52,734 nucleotides of DNA from Actinomycetota bacterium (GTDB lineage Bacteria; Actinomycetota; Thermoleophilia; Gaiellales; Gaiellaceae). The stretch lies in contig PLZU01000064.1 of assembly GCA_003152275.1 (NCBI GenBank), positions 5,767 to 58,500 of the forward strand, given 5' to 3'. The first letter of the stretch is position 1. Each line of letters begins with the position of its first letter. The notes beneath the pieces are model-generated. The model saw only the letters and a program-made list of their open reading frames with translations, was not told the DNA's origin and did not search any database. Positions 15,959-23,332 of the stretch are shown here, in pieces. A program made the translations under genes and the position numbers.

Positions 15959-16243
15959 ATGTTCACGTATGTCGGGCTGATTCAGCTCACGCAGGAGGGC
16001 CGCGAGACCCTCGAGAAGACTCCCGAGTATCTGGAGAAGTTCGGCCAGATCATCAAAGAGGAGGGTGGAATCCTCGAGGAGACGTACGCGGTGATGGGGC
16101 CGTGGGACTTCCTCGCGCTGGCCCAGTATCCGGACAACGCGGCCGCGTTCCGCGCACTCGCGAAGATCGGCGGACTCGAGGTCCTGAAGACCGAGACATT
16201 CCCGGTTCAGAAGGTCGACGTCTTCTTCAAGGCGCTCGTCTGA
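15959..16243 (+). CDS. GYD / AsnC-ligand-like small domain protein
   Basis: 94 residues resembling the GYD-domain family of ferredoxin-like (dimeric alpha-beta barrel) proteins: FTYVGLIQLTQEGRETLEK, GGILEETYAVMGPWDFLALA, ETFPVQKVDVFFKAL. The fold is related to the ligand-binding RAM domain of Lrp/AsnC but there is no DNA-binding part. Function is unknown; small-molecule sensing or degradation roles have been suggested for the wider fold. A strong GGGAGGTG precedes ATG and may be masked by a hairpin. A 12-bp terminator hairpin follows. Last host gene before the integrated element. Confidence 0.8.
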   Translation: MFTYVGLIQLTQEGRETLEKTPEYLEKFGQIIKEEGGILEETYAVMGPWDFLALAQYPDNAAAFRALAKIGGLEVLKTETFPVQKVDVFFKALV

Positions 16244-16269
16244 CGCTTCAAGCCGCTCGTCTGGAGCAC

Positions 16270-16297
16270 CCGAGGGCCGGCTCTGGCCGGCCCTCGG
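16270..16297 (+). terminator. Strong 12-bp hairpin terminator
   Basis: CCGAGGGCCGGC - TCTG - GCCGGCCCTCGG, a perfect stem with a four-base loop, 27 nt after the GYD gene stop. There is no U-tract, and it could act in both directions. Confidence 0.65.
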
Positions 16298-16332
16298 CGT
16301 TCGCGGCCCGCCAAGGATCCCAGGCAAATCAT

Positions 16333-16380
16333 GAGAGCGGACGACGGGATTCGAACCCGCGACACCTGGCTTGGGAAGCC
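16333..16380. repeat. attL: 48-bp direct repeat, tRNA-Gly 3' fragment
   Basis: Identical to 32934-32981. It contains the T-arm, variable loop, 3' anticodon stem and acceptor 3' strand of tRNA-Gly, but the bases beyond 16380 no longer complete a normal tRNA. A further 11-bp match (GGATCCCAGGC) sits 7 nt outside both copies. Confidence 0.95.
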
Positions 16381-16827
16381 CGGTGCGCAAGCCGCCGATT
16401 CCGCTCAACCAGGCGGCTGCACGGCCGCCAGGTGGGGCTGCGCCCCAGCGCGTGCCCCAGTGGCGCGCGCCTTGCCTTCGCGGAAAAGGGAACGGCCCCG
16501 GCGGCAGGCTGGGGCCGTTCAGAAGGCTCTTGGGCGCTTGGCGAGCGTGTGGCGAGAAATTCGTTCGGGGTTTCCCGACCTAACCCGAGCCGCGGACTAA
16601 CAGGGAGCCATCCCGAACCCCTGTTGACACTAAGCATCGGCCTCCGATGCCATCCAGGCCATCCCCCAAAGAGGGATGGAGCCTGTTATTTCGCCAAACC
16701 CTCCACATTATCGGTCAGCCGCGGCGGTTCGAACACAGTGGCTGCGCCCTTCCGGCGACCACGGGCTGCTAAACGCTGAGCGCCTCTCCGCCACCATCCC
16801 GAACTCTCCCAGCCCGCACGTCAGCGT
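16381..16827. other. Non-coding attachment arm between attL and integrase
   Basis: 447 bp with no convincing gene. It holds a GCCCCAG doublet (16439-16460) and three perfect hairpins: AACGGCCCC/GGGGCCGTT (16491-16519), GCATCGG/CCGATGC (16634-16650) and CCATCCC/GGGATGG (16659-16679). These could be integrase arm sites and the integrase transcript terminator. The 60 bp beside attL include AGCCGCC...GGCGGCT, giving a loose tRNA-like fold with the fragment. Confidence 0.6.
16439..16460 (+). repeat. GCCCCAG doublet, left copy
   Basis: GCCCCAG at 16442-16448 and 16454-16460 (12-bp period), preceded by TGC. Related to the two nearly identical doublets at 27807-27827 and 32809-32829. Candidate integrase arm-type or excision-factor site. 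Confidence 0.55.
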
Positions 16828-18126
16828 TCAAGCGATTGAACCGCCAGACGATGCACGATGAGTACGCCTCGGCCGCTCGGCAAGGTATGCGTCGATGATG
16901 TCGACGGCTTCTTTCTGATGCCCGTCGCGGAGGTGCCTGTAGCGGTCGGTCATGTATGCCGAGCTGTGGCCGACGTAGTCGCCGATCCGCTCAAGCGAGA
17001 AGCCGACCTCGTGCATCCAAGAGACGTAGGTGTGACGGCACTCGTGCAGCCCGATCGGCTCGAGCTCCGCCTGGAGCGGCTCGCGGCGGAAGAACGCGCC
17101 GACCGCGGCGGCCGCCCACGCACCGAGCGCGTGCTTGCGCACGGTCGACGGCGTAAACGCCGCTGATGCCGTGCGCCCGAAGAAGAGATCGCTCCCCCGC
17201 CGTCCGGTCCGAGCGCGCTGCTCGAGCAGGTAGCGGCGAAGCACGGCCGCGACCGGAACGTCGCGGGCGCCCTTCTTGCTCTTCGGGTCGATCTCTCCCT
17301 CGACGTCGTCCCAGCCGTGGCGGACGTGGATCACGTTGCGCTCGAGATCGACGTCCTCGTCGCGGAGCCCGCGAAGCTCCCCGCGGCGGAGACCGGCGTA
17401 GAACGCGGTCGCCCACAACGCCTGCTCCTCTTCAGGCAGCGAGTCGAGCAGCACCTCACGCTCCTCGTCTGACGCCACACGATCACGCGTGCCATTCGCC
17501 GCCGGCAGCTCGAGGTTCGCGGTCGGGTTCACCATCAGCTCGTCGTTGCGGATCGCCCGCCGGCAGATCGCGCGCAGCGACATCACCGCTCCACGCACAC
17601 GTGAACCCGAAAGACCGAGCCCGACGAGACGATCGACGACACGCTGCACGTCGCGCCGCTGCAAGCTCGATAGCCGCATCCCGCCGATCAGCGGGAGCAC
17701 GTACCGGTCGAGATCCGACTCGTACGTGCGCAGCACGGACGGCTTGTAGCGGCCACCGTCGAGCTTCAGGATCTCCCCCGCCTTCGCACCTGCAAGCCAG
17801 TCGCGCGCCGCCTGCTCGACGGTCTGCCTATTCGGCGCCGCCATCGTACCCTTGCGCACCGCGCTCGACGCGTCGCTACGCCAGCTCTTCGCCGCCGCAT
17901 GCGTCGGGAACGACCGGTAGAGCTTTCGGCCGTCGCGGACCGACCACACCCACGCCTCAAACGCCGGCTCGCAGTTGCAGCCGCCGCCGCCGCGCGACCG
18001 GCAGCCGCGACCGTGACGCGTGCGGATGCCCGGCGTCACCCGTTTCGACTTCGCCGGCTGCGTGGCGCGCGGGGGCCCGATGGTCAGCCGCCCGACCAGG
18101 CCCTCTTCGTTGGCGGCGTCGGCCAT
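16828..18126 (-). CDS. int: Tyrosine recombinase / integrase of the element
   Basis: 432 residues. The N-terminal part has a Cys-rich patch (CRSRGGGGCNC) and an AP2-like arm-binding region (WVWSVRDGRKLYRSFPTHAAA), then a SAM-like core-binding domain (~100-200) and the catalytic domain. The full set is visible: Arg in YAGLRRGELRGL, Lys in KSKKGARDVPV, HxxR in LHECRHTYVSW and Tyr in HSSAYMTDRYRHL. It inserts and, with an excisionase, excises the element at tRNA-Gly. ATG at 18126 overlaps the preceding stop (TGATG). The gene lies 447 bp from attL, reads toward it, and appears intact. Confidence 0.96.
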   Translation of the reverse strand: MADAANEEGLVGRLTIGPPRATQPAKSKRVTPGIRTRHGRGCRSRGGGGCNCEPAFEAWVWSVRDGRKLYRSFPTHAAAKSWRSDASSAVRKGTMAAPNRQTVEQAARDWLAGAKAGEILKLDGGRYKPSVLRTYESDLDRYVLPLIGGMRLSSLQRRDVQRVVDRLVGLGLSGSRVRGAVMSLRAICRRAIRNDELMVNPTANLELPAANGTRDRVASDEEREVLLDSLPEEEQALWATAFYAGLRRGELRGLRDEDVDLERNVIHVRHGWDDVEGEIDPKSKKGARDVPVAAVLRRYLLEQRARTGRRGSDLFFGRTASAAFTPSTVRKHALGAWAAAAVGAFFRREPLQAELEPIGLHECRHTYVSWMHEVGFSLERIGDYVGHSSAYMTDRYRHLRDGHQKEAVDIIDAYLAERPRRTHRASSGGSIA

Positions 18127-18362
18127 CACTCCGCCTTCCTCTTCTTGCGCCACGCGAACCCCATGAGTGCGCCTATCGGGCCGCCCAGCAGGCCGCCGGC
18201 CGCGACACGCGTCACAGTCGGCCGGCTCGACGTCTCCGCGACCGTCGACGACGGCGAGCGCGGTCCCCCGGATGCGGCGCGCTGCTTCGCCCGGGAGACC
18301 TGCTCGTCCTCTGTGAGCTCGTGCTCGCGGGTCAGGTCGAACAGATGCGGCTTTCTCAGCAT
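18126..18362 (-). CDS. Small protein with a glycine-rich hydrophobic C-terminus
   Basis: 78 residues. The first half is polar and charged (FDLTREHELTEDEQVSRAK). The end holds a short hydrophobic glycine-rich stretch (RVAAGGLLGGPIGALMGF) followed by basic residues, as in a single membrane anchor with a cytoplasmic tail. ATG at 18362 has GGAAGG upstream and forms TGATG with the previous gene; its own stop forms TGATG with int. No family is recognised. Coupling suggests coregulation with integration. Confidence 0.6.
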   Translation of the reverse strand: MLRKPHLFDLTREHELTEDEQVSRAKQRAASGGPRSPSSTVAETSSRPTVTRVAAGGLLGGPIGALMGFAWRKKRKAE

Positions 18363-18508
18363 CACGTCACCTTCCGCGTGTTGTCGACGACGAGCTCCAG
18401 CTTCGGCCGGTCGGCCTCGATGTGACCGAGCTTGGCCTCGATCTCGTACAGAGCAAGCCACGCTTCAGCGAGCCGCGAGCCCTCGACTACTTCGTAAGCG
18501 GCAGCCAT
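18362..18508 (-). CDS. 48-residue coiled helical protein
   Basis: Short frame linked by TGATG overlaps to genes on both sides. The product is largely one amphipathic helix (LAEAWLALYEIEAKLGHIEA) with a polar end. Not recognised. The double overlap and high GC at third codon positions are the reasons for calling it. It may be a small regulator or subunit acting with its neighbours. Confidence 0.5.
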   Translation of the reverse strand: MAAAYEVVEGSRLAEAWLALYEIEAKLGHIEADRPKLELVVDNTRKVT

Positions 18509-18858
18509 CAGGAGCCGTCCGCTGCGAGCTTCGCGTAATACGCCGCCTGCGTCGCGCAGTAGTCGCGGCCCTTGTCAGTCGCGAGCAACGCGAACACGCG
18601 AGCCACAGCCGCGCTGCTCCGGCGGGGGCCGGTTGCGGAGTTGTAATCGCCCTCGGTCGGCCACAGTTCGTCGCCCAACTTGGCGGCGCCGAGGTCGACC
18701 TCCCCGACTTCCCCGTCCAGAGTCGACATCGGGAACGCCTCCTCGTCGTTGTCGGCGTCGAGGTTGCAGAGCGCCTGCACAAACACCTCGACCGCGTCGT
18801 AATGGACCCACCGGTCGATCAACTTTGTCCGCTCTTCGGTTGCAGTTGCGGCCGTCAT
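18508..18858 (-). CDS. Hypothetical protein of the element
   Basis: 116 residues, acidic, mostly alpha-helical, no membrane segment. It contains WVHYDAVEVFVQALCNLDADNDEEAF and a C-terminal LATDKGRDYCATQAAYYAKL. No family is recognised. ATG at 18858 overlaps the upstream stop (TGATG), and its stop overlaps the next start the same way. Part of a five-gene run ending in int that reads away from the divergent HTH gene. Confidence 0.65.
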   Translation of the reverse strand: MTAATATEERTKLIDRWVHYDAVEVFVQALCNLDADNDEEAFPMSTLDGEVGEVDLGAAKLGDELWPTEGDYNSATGPRRSSAAVARVFALLATDKGRDYCATQAAYYAKLAADGS

Positions 18859-19262
18859 CACGAGGCCATCCGGACGCGGGAGCTCCCGACGTACTCGAGG
18901 CGTGTCTTCACTTCGACGATGTCGTGCGCCATCTTGGTTGCGGCGATCGCTCCGAGGGCTGGCCCGTCGAAGTTGCTCCGGATCTGGTCCTCGAGTACGG
19001 AGCTGCGCTCTTTCATCGCGTCCCACAGCGGGCCAGCGAGGTCGTCTCCGCGCTTGCGCCCCAACGCGTCCGTCAACGAGTTGAAAACCGTCTCCTCGAT
19101 CACGAAGAACGGCTCGGGCTCGCCGTCGAGCCGGAACTCGGCCGCGGCTTCGGCGTACGCGTCGAGCAGAGCGAGAGCCTCGAGCGCGATCTCGCCTGGG
19201 ATGGTGACGCTCTCGGGCGGCGAGAACGTCGTCTCGGATGCAGCTGCTCCGTTCACGGGCAT
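18858..19262 (-). CDS. Hypothetical protein, first gene of the leftward integrase operon
   Basis: 134 residues, helical and acidic (IALEALALLDAYAEAAAEF, VFNSLTDALGRKRGDDLAG, VKTRLEYVGSSRV). Not recognised. ATG at 19262 is chosen because GGAGGAGG lies just upstream; the longer frame to 19370 would cross the divergent control region. It is the promoter-proximal gene of the unit 19262 to 16828 and faces the HTH regulator gene across 53 bp. Confidence 0.65.
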   Translation of the reverse strand: MPVNGAAASETTFSPPESVTIPGEIALEALALLDAYAEAAAEFRLDGEPEPFFVIEETVFNSLTDALGRKRGDDLAGPLWDAMKERSSVLEDQIRSNFDGPALGAIAATKMAHDIVEVKTRLEYVGSSRVRMAS

Positions 19263-19281
19263 CGTGCCTCCTCCATTTAGA

Positions 19282-19308
19282 CAACTAAGGACTCGGAGTG
19301 TATAGTTG
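19282..19308. promoter_or_regulatory. Divergent control region with inverted repeat
   Basis: CAACTA (19282-19287) and TAGTTG (19303-19308) form an inverted repeat centred between two divergent genes. TATAGT at 19301-19306 could be a -10 for the rightward gene. Candidate operator of the HTH protein encoded at 19316. Confidence 0.4.
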
Positions 19309-19315
19309 ATCGTGG

Positions 19316-19576
19316 ATGGAGGCAAGCCCCGAGGAGCACGATTCTCGACCGGCGCCGCTGGTAGCGTCACCAGCCGTGTCGCCCGAAATCGGACTCTCCG
19401 AGGTTGCCACGCTGCTCGGCTGCAGCAAGTCCGCGGCCGCGAAGCACACGCACCGCAAGGGTTTCCCCAAGCCGCGCCAGCTCGCCCGTATGCGCGTCTG
19501 GGACCGCGACAAGGTCAAGGCGTGGGGAAAGAAGACCCTGCCGCTCCAGGAAGGCCGACCGCCCAAGCAGGACTGA
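19316..19576 (+). CDS. HTH excisionase / regulator-like protein
   Basis: 86 residues with an AlpA/MerR-type helix-turn-helix: IGLSEVATLLGCSKSAAAKH, then FPKPRQLARMRVWDRDKVKAW, where the wing and an Arg-Val-Trp strand follow. Such proteins serve as excisionases or as activators of int in phages and satellites. It stands alone on the plus strand, divergent from the integrase operon, with an inverted repeat between. The first ~25 residues look unstructured, so a downstream start is possible. Role as Xis versus repressor cannot be told apart here. Confidence 0.75.
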   Translation: MEASPEEHDSRPAPLVASPAVSPEIGLSEVATLLGCSKSAAAKHTHRKGFPKPRQLARMRVWDRDKVKAWGKKTLPLQEGRPPKQD

Positions 19577-19613
19577 ACCGTCGAGCAGCTCCTCGGCCGC
19601 TCACGCACGCCCC

Positions 19614-19633
19614 TGTAGAACGGTGTAGAAGCG
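19614..19633 (+). repeat. TGTAGA doublet, left copy
   Basis: TGTAGA at 19614 and again 10 bp later as TGTAGAAGCG. Matches 31360-31379 at 17 of 20 positions. It lies in a 294-bp gap without genes (19577-19870). Confidence 0.5.
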
Positions 19634-19717
19634 GGACGGCGCGCCACGATGGGTGAGATTCGGGGAAACGGTCGCACGAGTGCGTCGCGGCCGAGAGAAG
19701 CGATCACGGCCGCCCTT

Positions 19718-19737
19718 CACAGGCCTGCACAGGCCAG
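19718..19737 (+). repeat. CACAGGCC doublet
   Basis: CACAGGCC at 19718-19725 and 19728-19735, a 10-bp period, in the same gap between the HTH gene and the tape measure gene. Only one such doublet was seen. Confidence 0.4.
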
Positions 19738-19870
19738 TTCACGGGCGCCGGAGCCGAGCAGAGAGAACGACACCGCAGGACCGCGGCCGGTAGCGGAGAA
19801 GCGGCCAGAAGCGTCCGCGGTGATCCCACGTTCGACGGCTCGGGCGTCATCGCGGACGCGTGCTCGTGCA

Positions 19871-21484
19871 TCAGGAGCGGGCCCCGATGCGGCCTTGCCA
19901 CTCGAACGTGCTCTCAGCGATCTTCTTCCCGTCGAGGTTGATCGGGCCGGGGACGGCGGTCAGGTGGATCGCCATCCCGGAGAGGGGGTGGCTCGTGGCT
20001 GCGGTCGGCTTCACCTGGACGCCACGCGGAAGCGACGCGGAAGGGCGCTGCGACCCGCGCGACCCGGTGCGCGTGAACGACTGCCCGACGGGGTCGCCGG
20101 AACCGAAGAGCCAGCCGACGAAATGGGAGAGCCAGCCCCAGGCTTCGCGGGCCCAGTGGGTGAGGTCCTTGAAGTGCTTGACGAGCAGGTAGGTGCCGGC
20201 GATGAGGCCGGCGACCGCGACGATCACGAGCCCTATCGGGTTGGCGTCCATCGCGAAGTTCAGCTCCCACATGCCCGCCGTGGTGATGGCCTCGTAGAGC
20301 GCGAAGAGGCGCATCACGGTCAGGCCGCCGTACATGACGCCGTTCCAGACCAGTTGCCCGGCCGCGAAGAGCAGCATCGTGCCGCGGGTGAGCGTGTACC
20401 AGGTTGAGAGCGCGATCATGGCGCCCTCGAGAAGCCACGTCTGTTTGGCGGCGAACCTGAGCACGGTGCCGAGTGGCGGGAACAGTTCACCGAGCGTCGT
20501 CACGATCTTCCCGATGAACACAAGGGGCGCGATCAGACCCTTGACGGCCGCGGTCAACAGATGCCAGCCGAGGATCAGCGTGCCGGACGGGTCGAGGGTG
20601 GAGAGGAAGCTGCCGCCCTTCGACTGCGCCTTGAACGCGGCGTTCAGCTGCTGCAGGCCCTGGGTCGCGAACGAGAAGATGCCGCCCTCGCTGCCGCCGA
20701 GGATCGACGACAGCCACGAGTGGGCGATCCCGACCTCCTGTGAGAGGTTCGGCCCGAGCGCGGACGCGCGCGCACCGATCCCCGCGGCGAGCGCCGGAAG
20801 CGCGAACTGCGCCGGCACGATCAGCTTTCCCTTCTGCAGCGCGAGCGCTTGTCCCTGTGTGAGGCCGAGCTGCTTCGTGAGGATCTGCAGGCCCGAGATC
20901 CCTTGCGTGTTGAGCGTCCGCAGGTCGAGGCTGGTGAGCTTCCCGGACTGCCGGATCCGGTCGAACACCTCCACGAGCGACGAGAGGCCCGACGCGCCGC
21001 GGCCGGACCGCTCCGCATAGTTCGCGAGCGCGGCGAGGTCGGTGTTGACCTGGCGGATACTGAAACCGAATCCCTGCATCTGCTCGGCCGCGCTGGTCAG
21101 CGTCGTCAGCTGCACCCCCGTCTCGTGGGTGAGCCCCGTCAGCGTCTGCATCTCGCGGCCGGCAGCGGCCGCGCCACCGAGCAGGGCTGTGAAGGCCTGT
21201 GTACCCTGCATCCTGGCTTCGTCGAAGGTGAAGCCGAGCTTCAACGTGGCGGCCCCGAATGCGAGGATCGCGGTCGTCCCGTAGAACGCGTACCGGCGCA
21301 GCGAGTACATGCCCTGCTGCATCGCGCGCATCTCGATGTTCGACAGCTTCGTCTTCGCCGCCGTCTCCTGAGCCGCGACACCGAAGCCCTGAACCGACTT
21401 CGCGGCCGCCATGGTTTCCACCATGAACTGGCGCGCACCGATCAGTCGGAGCCTGGCAGTGAGCCACTCGTCGTTGGTACTCAC
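19871..21484 (-). CDS. Phage tail tape measure protein
   Basis: 537 residues. Helical N-terminal region with a Gly-Ala-rich TMP core (MQTLTGLTHETGVQLTTL, GRGASGLSSLVEVFDRIRQ, LNTQGISGLQILTKQLG), then three or four hydrophobic segments (~330-450; NPIGLVIVAVAGLIAGTYL) and a Ser/Pro-rich end. The order and motifs are typical of siphovirus tape measures, which set tail length and help DNA entry. It is short for the family, implying a short tail or a trimmed protein. GTG start overlaps the upstream stop (GTGA). No tail-tip genes follow; instead there is a non-coding gap. Confidence 0.87.
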   Translation of the reverse strand: MSTNDEWLTARLRLIGARQFMVETMAAAKSVQGFGVAAQETAAKTKLSNIEMRAMQQGMYSLRRYAFYGTTAILAFGAATLKLGFTFDEARMQGTQAFTALLGGAAAAGREMQTLTGLTHETGVQLTTLTSAAEQMQGFGFSIRQVNTDLAALANYAERSGRGASGLSSLVEVFDRIRQSGKLTSLDLRTLNTQGISGLQILTKQLGLTQGQALALQKGKLIVPAQFALPALAAGIGARASALGPNLSQEVGIAHSWLSSILGGSEGGIFSFATQGLQQLNAAFKAQSKGGSFLSTLDPSGTLILGWHLLTAAVKGLIAPLVFIGKIVTTLGELFPPLGTVLRFAAKQTWLLEGAMIALSTWYTLTRGTMLLFAAGQLVWNGVMYGGLTVMRLFALYEAITTAGMWELNFAMDANPIGLVIVAVAGLIAGTYLLVKHFKDLTHWAREAWGWLSHFVGWLFGSGDPVGQSFTRTGSRGSQRPSASLPRGVQVKPTAATSHPLSGMAIHLTAVPGPINLDGKKIAESTFEWQGRIGARS

Positions 21485-21765
21485 TGTTCGTCACCTTCCT
21501 TCCAGTCCTCGGGCCAGCCGCGACGGACGCTCCGCGGCCGGTTGATCGCACGATTCAGCCACCGAAACTGAAGACGAGATAGAGGCCGGCCAGTGACAAC
21601 GGCGACCTCGATCTCGCGGACGGCGGGCGCTTCCGCGTGGATGGTGAACCGCTCCCCGTCGCTCGTCGTGCACAAGATCAGACCGACCGGGCCGTCATAC
21701 GTGAACGAGTGCGTGTCCCAGCCGGGCTCGAGCTCCGACCCGTTGGCGAGCTGCGACGACGTCAC
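21481..21765 (-). CDS. Small tail-region protein
   Basis: 94 residues from GTG (21765). Beta-rich first half (WDTHSFTYDGPVGLILCTTS), basic C-terminus. Not recognised; its place just before the tape measure is where tail assembly chaperones normally lie. A good AAGGAG upstream serves an 8-codon leader ORF in another frame that ends in GTGA on this start. The frame is open further upstream into the preceding gene. Confidence 0.6.
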   Translation of the reverse strand: MTSSQLANGSELEPGWDTHSFTYDGPVGLILCTTSDGERFTIHAEAPAVREIEVAVVTGRPLSRLQFRWLNRAINRPRSVRRGWPEDWKEGDEQ

Positions 21766-21788
21766 GGCTGACTCTCTGCTGTGGTCAT
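21762..21788 (-). CDS. 8-residue leader ORF coupled to the next gene
   Basis: ATG with AAGGAG 13 nt upstream reads MTTAESQP, then TGA overlapping the GTG of the 94-residue gene. Same layout as the pyrR leader. Alternatively a frameshift joins the two. Confidence 0.35.
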   Translation of the reverse strand: MTTAESQP

Positions 21789-21809
21789 GATTTTTCGTTT
21801 TCTCCTTGG

Positions 21810-22238
21810 CTAGTAGAGGGCGATTGGGCAGTCGGCGCTTGCGAGGCACGACGCCACCGCACGCCCGACCGCGACACCTGAGGCGAGCGTCTTGACGTGG
21901 CCGGTGGTGTCGGCGATCTCGACCTCCTGGCCGGCCGTGATGGCCGCCGCGGACGCCGTGACCGGGACGATCCCGCTCCGGAGGATGGTGACCTTGCCGC
22001 CTGCCGGGGCGTCATAGGCGGCGACACCGAACCCTTTCGCGGCCGCGGTGGGTGCGCCGACGACGATGTCGCCGCCGATGGGACCTACGGGGAGCGGGTC
22101 GGGGGTGAGGCCTGAAAGGCCGAAGCCGGCCTGCGAGTCGGCGGTGATGGCGCAGAAGCATTTCCCGGTTACCGCGACCGACGCGTGGCCGGTGACACGG
22201 TGGCCTGGCTCGAAGATCGGTGTGCAGTCGTTAGCCAT
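21810..22238 (-). CDS. Capsid decoration-like protein (DUF2190 type)
   Basis: 142 residues, beta-rich, small-residue-rich. It opens with DCTPIFEPGHRVTGHASVAV and continues with KGFGVAAYDAPAGGKVTILRSGIVP and GVAVGRAVASC, the pattern of DUF2190-type head decoration proteins that bind the outer surface of phage capsids. Five cysteines are unusual for the family. It overlaps the preceding gene by 8 nt. Its presence implies a capsid, yet no major capsid gene is recognised nearby. Confidence 0.7.
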   Translation of the reverse strand: MANDCTPIFEPGHRVTGHASVAVTGKCFCAITADSQAGFGLSGLTPDPLPVGPIGGDIVVGAPTAAAKGFGVAAYDAPAGGKVTILRSGIVPVTASAAAITAGQEVEIADTTGHVKTLASGVAVGRAVASCLASADCPIALY

Positions 22239-22536
22239 TGACGGTCTCCTTCGTGCGGTCGAACTGCGGGTTCGTCCAAATCAAGAACGGCGGCTCGTCG
22301 AGCGTCGACGTCTCACCGCACTCGGGGCAGACGAGGCCCGACGGATGCTCGAGCCTGAACGCTTCGAGGATCGGCCTCCACGCGCTCTCCGTTATGGCCG
22401 CGAGCTCCGGCACGCTGAGCTCGGCGAAGTTCAGCTGCAGAAGGGTGTCCGGCTGGTACAGGTGCAAGCACGGGCAGGCGATTCGGACGTAGTAATCGCT
22501 GTCGTCGTCGTTCCGGGTTGTGGTCAGCTCGATCAT
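22231..22536 (-). CDS. Small protein with a CPECG zinc-ribbon-like motif
   Basis: 101 residues. RIACPCLHLYQ and LVCPECGETSTL provide two cysteine pairs that could bind one zinc ion. The helix between them (LSVPELAAITESAWRPILEAF) separates the halves. Not recognised. It sits between two structural-looking genes and overlaps the decoration gene, so it may take part in head or tail assembly. ATG at 22536. Confidence 0.6.
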   Translation of the reverse strand: MIELTTTRNDDDSDYYVRIACPCLHLYQPDTLLQLNFAELSVPELAAITESAWRPILEAFRLEHPSGLVCPECGETSTLDEPPFLIWTNPQFDRTKETVNG

Positions 22537-22554
22537 GTCGTCGCTCCTTTTTCG

Positions 22555-23280
22555 TCACACGGTGAGGGTCTTCTTGGCCTGCTTCGGGACGGTCGTCGCC
22601 TGCGCCTGGGTTGCGGAGAGCGTCTTCGGGTTCGTGGTGCCGCCGGCGAGCGTGAACGCGATCGCTTGCGCGGCCCAGTTGAAGCTTCCGGGTAGCGTGA
22701 AACCCGGCGCGGGGGCGGTCGCGACGGTCGTGTCCTTCTGCGCGATCACGATCATCGGCAGCGTCCCGGCGGCGCGGCTCTGCGCGTCAGCTTCCGTGAA
22801 GCCGTCCAGGTAGCTGGTGCGCGCGTCGTTCGTGAAGCTGTCAGAGACGGCGAAGAGGATCGCGAACTCGATGGCGTGCGCGAGTGACCCGCCCATCGTC
22901 GAATGAGGTGTTGAGCTGAACGCGGACGTGCTGCCACGGATCGCCGATTCTTCGGTCGCCACAGCAACAGCCCACTCCTCGACAACCCAAGCGAACCCGA
23001 TCGAGGTTGTCCAAGTGATTGTCGCGGTCGGCCCATTCGCGTCAGCGGTGTTGTGCTCTGTGCCATCCGCAACTCGCCAGTAGAGCGCCCCGGACACATT
23101 CGTAGAACGAGCGATCGTCGGCAACTTCGTCCAACCCGAGGGTGTCGAGTAGGAAGGGTCGGCTTCTGCGCCGCAGATCGCCATCAACAGCAGATGACCG
23201 GACACGGGTCGGCTCGCGAAGACGGGGGCCGCTGTCGCAGCCGCTCCACCACCTCCTGCCGACTGCGTCTTTACGCTCAC
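22555..23280 (-). CDS. Beta-sandwich structural protein (tail/minor virion type)
   Basis: 241 residues, Thr/Ser/Ala rich. The run SGHLLLMAICGAEADPSY, TPSGWTKLPTIARST, SGALYWRVADGTE, ITWTTSIGFAWVVEEW matches a jelly-roll-like module frequently seen in phage tail or surface proteins. No signal peptide. The C-terminal ~40 residues are low-complexity (Thr/Ala/Lys). A virion surface or receptor-contact role is inferred. GTG start at 23280. Confidence 0.62.
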   Translation of the reverse strand: MSVKTQSAGGGGAAATAAPVFASRPVSGHLLLMAICGAEADPSYSTPSGWTKLPTIARSTNVSGALYWRVADGTEHNTADANGPTATITWTTSIGFAWVVEEWAVAVATEESAIRGSTSAFSSTPHSTMGGSLAHAIEFAILFAVSDSFTNDARTSYLDGFTEADAQSRAAGTLPMIVIAQKDTTVATAPAPGFTLPGSFNWAAQAIAFTLAGGTTNPKTLSATQAQATTVPKQAKKTLTV

Positions 23281-23332
23281 GACTCCCTCGTCTCGGCGAG
23301 CATGAGCGTTCCCGGCGCGGCCGCAAGCGCGT

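Noticed and set aside
16381-16440. A possible second complete tRNA beside attL
   Set aside because: The bases upstream of the fragment give a tRNA-like arm, but the anticodon stem has a mismatch and the acceptor 5' strand is missing.
19649-20407. A 252-codon plus-strand frame over the tape measure end
   Set aside because: Low-complexity and antisense to the tape measure gene; no ribosome site or recognisable domain.
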